A DNA stretch of 64,000 nt, from the NCBI RefSeq assembly GCF_000214665.1, contig NC_015572.1:4836001-4900000 (forward strand), in the 5' to 3' direction. Of the stretch, positions 60,597 to 64,000 are shown piece by piece. Source of the stretch: Methylomonas methanica MC09 (GTDB lineage: Bacteria > Pseudomonadota > Gammaproteobacteria > Methylococcales > Methylomonadaceae). How positions within the stretch are numbered: position 1 is the first letter of the stretch; every line of letters starts with the position of its first letter. The notes below the pieces were generated by a model, which saw only the letters and a list, made by a program, of their open reading frames with translations, made no database searches and was not told the DNA's origin. The position numbers and the translations under genes were made by a program.

Positions 60597-61058
60597 ATGA
60601 AACGCTTAAAATGTTTACTCAGCGCGCTGCTGCTGGCATCCAGCATGACGACGGTTGCCGGGGAAGCGGCGGCCGACAAGGAAATGACCGTTTACCGCAG
60701 TCCCACCTGCGGCTGCTGCGGCAAATGGATAGCCCATGTCAAACATAATCACTTTGCCATTAAAGACATCGTCAGCGACGACATGCAGGCCGTAAAACAA
60801 AAATTCGGCGTGCCGTCGGAATTGTCTTCTTGCCATACCGCAATCGTCGACGGCTATGTAATCGAGGGCCACGTGCCGGCGGCCGATATCGAAAAACTGC
60901 TGAAAACCAAGCCCAACGTGGTAGGCATTTCCGCGCCCGGCATGCCCATGGGCAGCCCCGGCATGGAAATGGGCGGCCGGCAGGACGATTACACCGTGGT
61001 GTCCTTCGATAAAGACGGCAAGGCACAGGTATTTTCAGAACACAAAGCCGGCCAGTAA
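60597..61058 (+). CDS. DUF411 copper-associated exported protein
   Basis: A 153-residue exported protein with a signal peptide (about 1-22) and the DUF411 domain: YRSPTCGCCGKWIAHV near residue 32, LSSCHTAIVDGYVIEGHVPA and a Met-rich tail (GMPMGSPGMEMG). The Cys and Met clusters fit copper binding; the family is linked to copper resistance or delivery. It supports the copper theme begun by the bufferin operon. Not obviously in an operon with trpD. Confidence 0.88.
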   Translation: MKRLKCLLSALLLASSMTTVAGEAAADKEMTVYRSPTCGCCGKWIAHVKHNHFAIKDIVSDDMQAVKQKFGVPSELSSCHTAIVDGYVIEGHVPAADIEKLLKTKPNVVGISAPGMPMGSPGMEMGGRQDDYTVVSFDKDGKAQVFSEHKAGQ

Positions 61059-61101
61059 CGCCGATTCACGCTCAATTTAGCTTCACCCGGTTCAAAACCT
61101 T

Positions 61102-62118
61102 ATGCTGATCCAAGCCACCTTACAGAAATTGCTCGATAAACATGATCTCACTGCCGCCGAAATGCAGGCGGTGATGCGGGCCATGATGAACGGCGAGCTC
61201 AGCGACGCCCAAATTGCCGGCTTTCTGATTGCCCTGCGCTGTAAGGGCGAAACCATAGAGGAAATCGCCGCTGCCGTCGCCGTGTTACGGGAATTGGTGC
61301 GGCAGGTGCCGGTCAGCGGCGATCACGTCATCGATACCTGCGGCACCGGCGGCGACGGCGCCAATACCTTTAATATTTCCACCACGGCGGCTTTCGTCGT
61401 GGCGGCGGCCGGCGGCAAAGTCGCCAAACACGGCAACCGCTCGGTATCCAGCAGTTGCGGCAGCGCGGACGTGCTGGAAGCCGCCGGCATCAACCTGGAC
61501 ATGCCCGCCGAACAGGTCGCGGACTGCGTGAATCAACTTGGGGTCGGCTTTCTGTTTGCCGCCAAACACCACAGCGCGGTGCGGCATACGGTCGGCCCGC
61601 GCAAGGAAATGGGCGTCCGAACCCTGTTTAACCTGATCGGTCCGATGTCCAATCCGGCCAATGCCCCGCATCAGTTAATCGGCGTGTTCGACAAACAATG
61701 GCTGGTGCCGGTGGCGGAAGTGTTGAAAAAACTGGGCAGCAAGCATGTGCTGGTGGTGCATGCTCAAGACGGTCTGGATGAAATCAGTATCGCCGCCGCC
61801 ACCGATGTAGCCGAATTGAAAGACGGCCAAGTCAGCAGTTACAGCGTTACACCGGAGCAATTCGGCTTGCCACGTGCCGGCCTGGATAGTTTAGCGGTCG
61901 GCAATGCGCAGGATAGTCTGGTAATTATCCGCCAAGTATTGAATAATCAACCCGGCCCGGCACGGGATATCGTGGCGCTGAACGCCGGCGCGGCGATTTA
62001 TGCGGCGGATTTGGCCCCTACGCTGGCCGACGGCATTCAGCGCGCGCAACTCGCGTTGTCCGATGGCAGCGCACTAGCAAAATTCGAAGCGCTGATTGCT
62101 TATTCCAAAAACCGCTAA
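61102..62118 (+). CDS. trpD: Anthranilate phosphoribosyltransferase
   Basis: A 338-residue enzyme that joins anthranilate to PRPP. It has the PRPP/metal motif [20 protein letters not shown] (residues 79-98), [19 protein letters not shown] and [11 protein letters not shown]. The second gene of tryptophan synthesis here, trpC, follows 72 bases later. trpG is not in the window. Confidence 0.96.
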   Translation: MLIQATLQKLLDKHDLTAAEMQAVMRAMMNGELSDAQIAGFLIALRCKGETIEEIAAAVAVLRELVRQVPVSGDHVIDTCGTGGDGANTFNISTTAAFVVAAAGGKVAKHGNRSVSSSCGSADVLEAAGINLDMPAEQVADCVNQLGVGFLFAAKHHSAVRHTVGPRKEMGVRTLFNLIGPMSNPANAPHQLIGVFDKQWLVPVAEVLKKLGSKHVLVVHAQDGLDEISIAAATDVAELKDGQVSSYSVTPEQFGLPRAGLDSLAVGNAQDSLVIIRQVLNNQPGPARDIVALNAGAAIYAADLAPTLADGIQRAQLALSDGSALAKFEALIAYSKNR

Positions 62119-62190
62119 CGTTTGAAATACCTCACGCCGGACATGGCTTACGCCTTAATCCGGCCTATATTGATCTAAATTTGAACAACC

Positions 62191-62991
62191 ATGACCGACA
62201 CTCCCGACATTTTAAAAACCATCCTGGCTAAAAAAGCCGAAGAAGTGGCGCGCCGTAAAACCAATGCCCCCGTTTCCATGTTGCAGGAAATCGCTACCGG
62301 AGTACCCGGCCCACGCGGTTTTTACCATTCGTTGCGCAGCAAGGCCGACGCTAAAAAACCGGCCATTATCGCCGAAATCAAAAAAGCCTCGCCCAGCCAG
62401 GGCGTGATTCGGGAAAATTTTCAGCCGATTAATATTGCCGCCGATTATGCGATGAGCGGCGCGACGTGTTTGTCGGTATTGACCGATAAAGAATTTTTCC
62501 AAGGTTCGGAAGCCACGCTGCAAATGGTGCGGGAAAAATGTCCGCTGCCGGTAATTCGCAAGGATTTTATGATAGACCCGTATCAGATCCACGAATCGCG
62601 CGCGCTGGGGGCGGATTGCATATTGTTGATCGTCGCCGCGCTGGATGATGCCATGCTGAAAGAATTGGCCGATACCGCCACCGGCTTGGGCATGGATGTG
62701 CTGGTGGAAGTACACGATGCCGCCGAACTGGAACGGGCCTTAAAATTGGACACGCCGATGATAGGCATCAACAACCGCAACTTGCGCACGTTCGAAGTCT
62801 CGCTGCAAACCACGCTGGATTTAAAAAGCACCCTGCCGGCGGGCAAGCTGGTCGTCACGGAAAGCGGCATCCATACCCCGGATGACGTCAAGCTGATGCA
62901 GGATAACGGCATTTATACCTTCCTGGTGGGCGAAGCCTTTATGCGCGCCGAATCCCCCGGGCAAAAAATGCGTGAACTGTTCTTTAGCTAA
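62191..62991 (+). CDS. trpC: Indole-3-glycerol phosphate synthase
   Basis: A 266-residue TIM-barrel enzyme of tryptophan synthesis. Conserved [19 protein letters not shown] (residues 51-69), [13 protein letters not shown] and [12 protein letters not shown] carry the catalytic Lys and Glu residues. Monofunctional, without the TrpF fusion found in E. coli. Confidence 0.96.
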   Translation: MTDTPDILKTILAKKAEEVARRKTNAPVSMLQEIATGVPGPRGFYHSLRSKADAKKPAIIAEIKKASPSQGVIRENFQPINIAADYAMSGATCLSVLTDKEFFQGSEATLQMVREKCPLPVIRKDFMIDPYQIHESRALGADCILLIVAALDDAMLKELADTATGLGMDVLVEVHDAAELERALKLDTPMIGINNRNLRTFEVSLQTTLDLKSTLPAGKLVVTESGIHTPDDVKLMQDNGIYTFLVGEAFMRAESPGQKMRELFFS

Positions 62992-63026
62992 GCTGACGTC
63001 AAACTGAAAGTTGAGGCTATTTACTC

Positions 63027-63857
63027 ATGACTCTGGCCCAAGTTTTCAATCGCTATTACGTAGCCGGTAAAACCGATTGCGGCCGGCGCCGCGATCACAA
63101 CGAAGACACCATACTGATCAACCATGCCGAAGGTCTTATTTTGCTGGCGGACGGCATGGGCGGGCACCAATACGGCGACAAGGCCAGTTTCGAGGCCACC
63201 CAACTCGTCAACCAACTGGCCGCAAAGCATTTATCGGCCGATTGCAAACCGCGGAATCAGCCAAATCTTTGGGGAAAGATGGCCGGGCTATGGCGCAAGT
63301 CCGAACCTGCCGATCAGCAAGGACTACTGGAAACCCACAGCCAAATTATCGCCGACATACTGGTGCAAACCAATCAAGCTATTTACAACCTGAATCAGGA
63401 AGCGCAAATGCTTGACGGTAACGGCATGGGAACCACGCTGGTCGGCTGCAGATTCTGCTCGGCGCAGCCCAAAATGCATGTATTCCATGTGGGCGACAGT
63501 CGGTTATACCGTTGGCGAGACAATCAATTGCAGCAAGTCACCAAGGACCATTCGGCTTATCAAATTTGGCTGGATAACGGTCAAGTCGGCCAGGCGCCCC
63601 GCTCAAACATCATTCTGCAGGGCATCGGCCCTAACCCAAATGTTAAACCAGCCGTACAAATTTTGGATATTGCCTCCGGCGATAGCTTTTTATTGTGTTC
63701 GGACGGGTTGACGGATATGGTTGATGATAGTCGGATAGCGGCTACCCTGACCGGTGTTTGCCGGGACAATATCGAGCAAAAAACCCAACAATTAATCGAT
63801 ATGGCCAATGAAAACGGCGGAAACGACAATATCTCGGTTATTTTGATTTGCCAATAA
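63027..63857 (+). CDS. PP2C-family protein serine/threonine phosphatase
   Basis: A 276-residue metal-dependent phosphatase. Conserved motifs include CGRRRDHNEDTIL, LADGMGGHQYGD, GMGTTLVGC, VGDSRLYRW, CSDGLTDMVDD and GGNDNISVIL with metal-binding Asp residues. No signal peptide or membrane helix. It is convergent with an FHA-domain gene at the window edge, suggesting phosphoprotein signalling, for example with a type VI secretion or kinase pathway outside this window. Confidence 0.92.
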   Translation: MTLAQVFNRYYVAGKTDCGRRRDHNEDTILINHAEGLILLADGMGGHQYGDKASFEATQLVNQLAAKHLSADCKPRNQPNLWGKMAGLWRKSEPADQQGLLETHSQIIADILVQTNQAIYNLNQEAQMLDGNGMGTTLVGCRFCSAQPKMHVFHVGDSRLYRWRDNQLQQVTKDHSAYQIWLDNGQVGQAPRSNIILQGIGPNPNVKPAVQILDIASGDSFLLCSDGLTDMVDDSRIAATLTGVCRDNIEQKTQQLIDMANENGGNDNISVILICQ

Positions 63858-63861
63858 GGCT

Positions 63862-64000
63862 TTATTCTTCCACAAATTTTAATAACAGCTTTTTAATGAT
63901 AATGCTGTCGTCGTTGTTTAATTTACTCTGCGTATGTAAACTCTGACCGTTCAATTTGATTAAGCTGGATTTTCTCGGTAACAAATAAAAGTTATTGCCT
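63862..64000 (-). CDS. FHA-domain protein, C-terminal end (partial)
   Basis: The last 46 codons of a minus-strand gene that runs off the window. The translation contains SSLIKLNGQSL followed by a DDSIIIKKLLLKFVEE end, the pattern of the final strands of a forkhead-associated (phosphothreonine-binding) domain. It is only four bases from the PP2C stop and convergent with it. The N-terminal part is not visible. Confidence 0.55.
   Translation of the reverse strand, partial: GNNFYLLPRKSSLIKLNGQSLHTQSKLNNDDSIIIKKLLLKFVEE

Overview
The window looks like chromosome from a gammaproteobacterium, most plausibly a methanotroph of the Methylomonas/Methylococcales type. That placement is an inference. It rests on a bufferin copper-peptide operon, PEP-CTERM proteins, an exosortase H-like pair, E. 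coli-type pyruvate dehydrogenase, a class-1 SpeD and a Vfr/CRP-like regulator. No methane-oxidation gene and no RNA gene is visible.

Layout. Positions 1-6.4 kb carry scattered small genes: a MAPEG membrane protein, a PHB-depolymerase-like esterase, a GH13 amylase-type enzyme and two secreted proteins with PEP-CTERM or PEP-CTERM-like tails. Positions 6.8-24.4 kb are an accessory island transcribed mostly leftward. It holds a 2519-residue Rhs/YD-repeat protein with a nuclease-like C-terminal tip and immunity candidates. Downstream lie two displaced Rhs tips, each with its own C-terminal domain and immunity candidate, and then a decayed Rhs relic. Directly upstream of the large rhs, and probably in its operon, is a secreted alpha/alpha-toroid protein with a sorting tail. 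Divergent from that is an exosortase H-like enzyme with a membrane partner. A repeat containing an rrn-type boxA sequence sits at the junction in front of each displaced tip.

From 24.4 to 64 kb most genes are housekeeping. These are a ZIP metal transporter, pgeF, rluD and bamD; thyA; a two-gene signalling pair (histidine kinase with tandem-duplicated PAS, then a REC-PAS-PAS-GGDEF-EAL response regulator); nth; the bufA-bufB-bufC operon; gloA, hemW and pyrE; a dynamin-like GTPase; speD with an OsmC protein; crp and an MFS transporter; an M23 peptidase and an OmlA-like lipoprotein; selO; and aceE-aceF-lpd with a HepT/MntA toxin-antitoxin pair inserted between aceF and lpd. The right end holds a small caspase-like/DUF4347-like gene cluster, a GST/TetR divergon with a clear operator, yjbQ, a DUF411 copper-associated protein, trpD-trpC, a PP2C phosphatase and the C-terminus of an FHA-domain protein.

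How the parts relate. The Rhs island reads as a polymorphic-toxin locus that has diversified by displacing old C-terminal tips. The exosortase pair and the toroid protein suggest surface display or processing of locus products. The Buf operon and the DUF411 protein point to copper handling. The histidine kinase and the GGDEF/EAL regulator form a self-contained c-di-GMP signalling pair.
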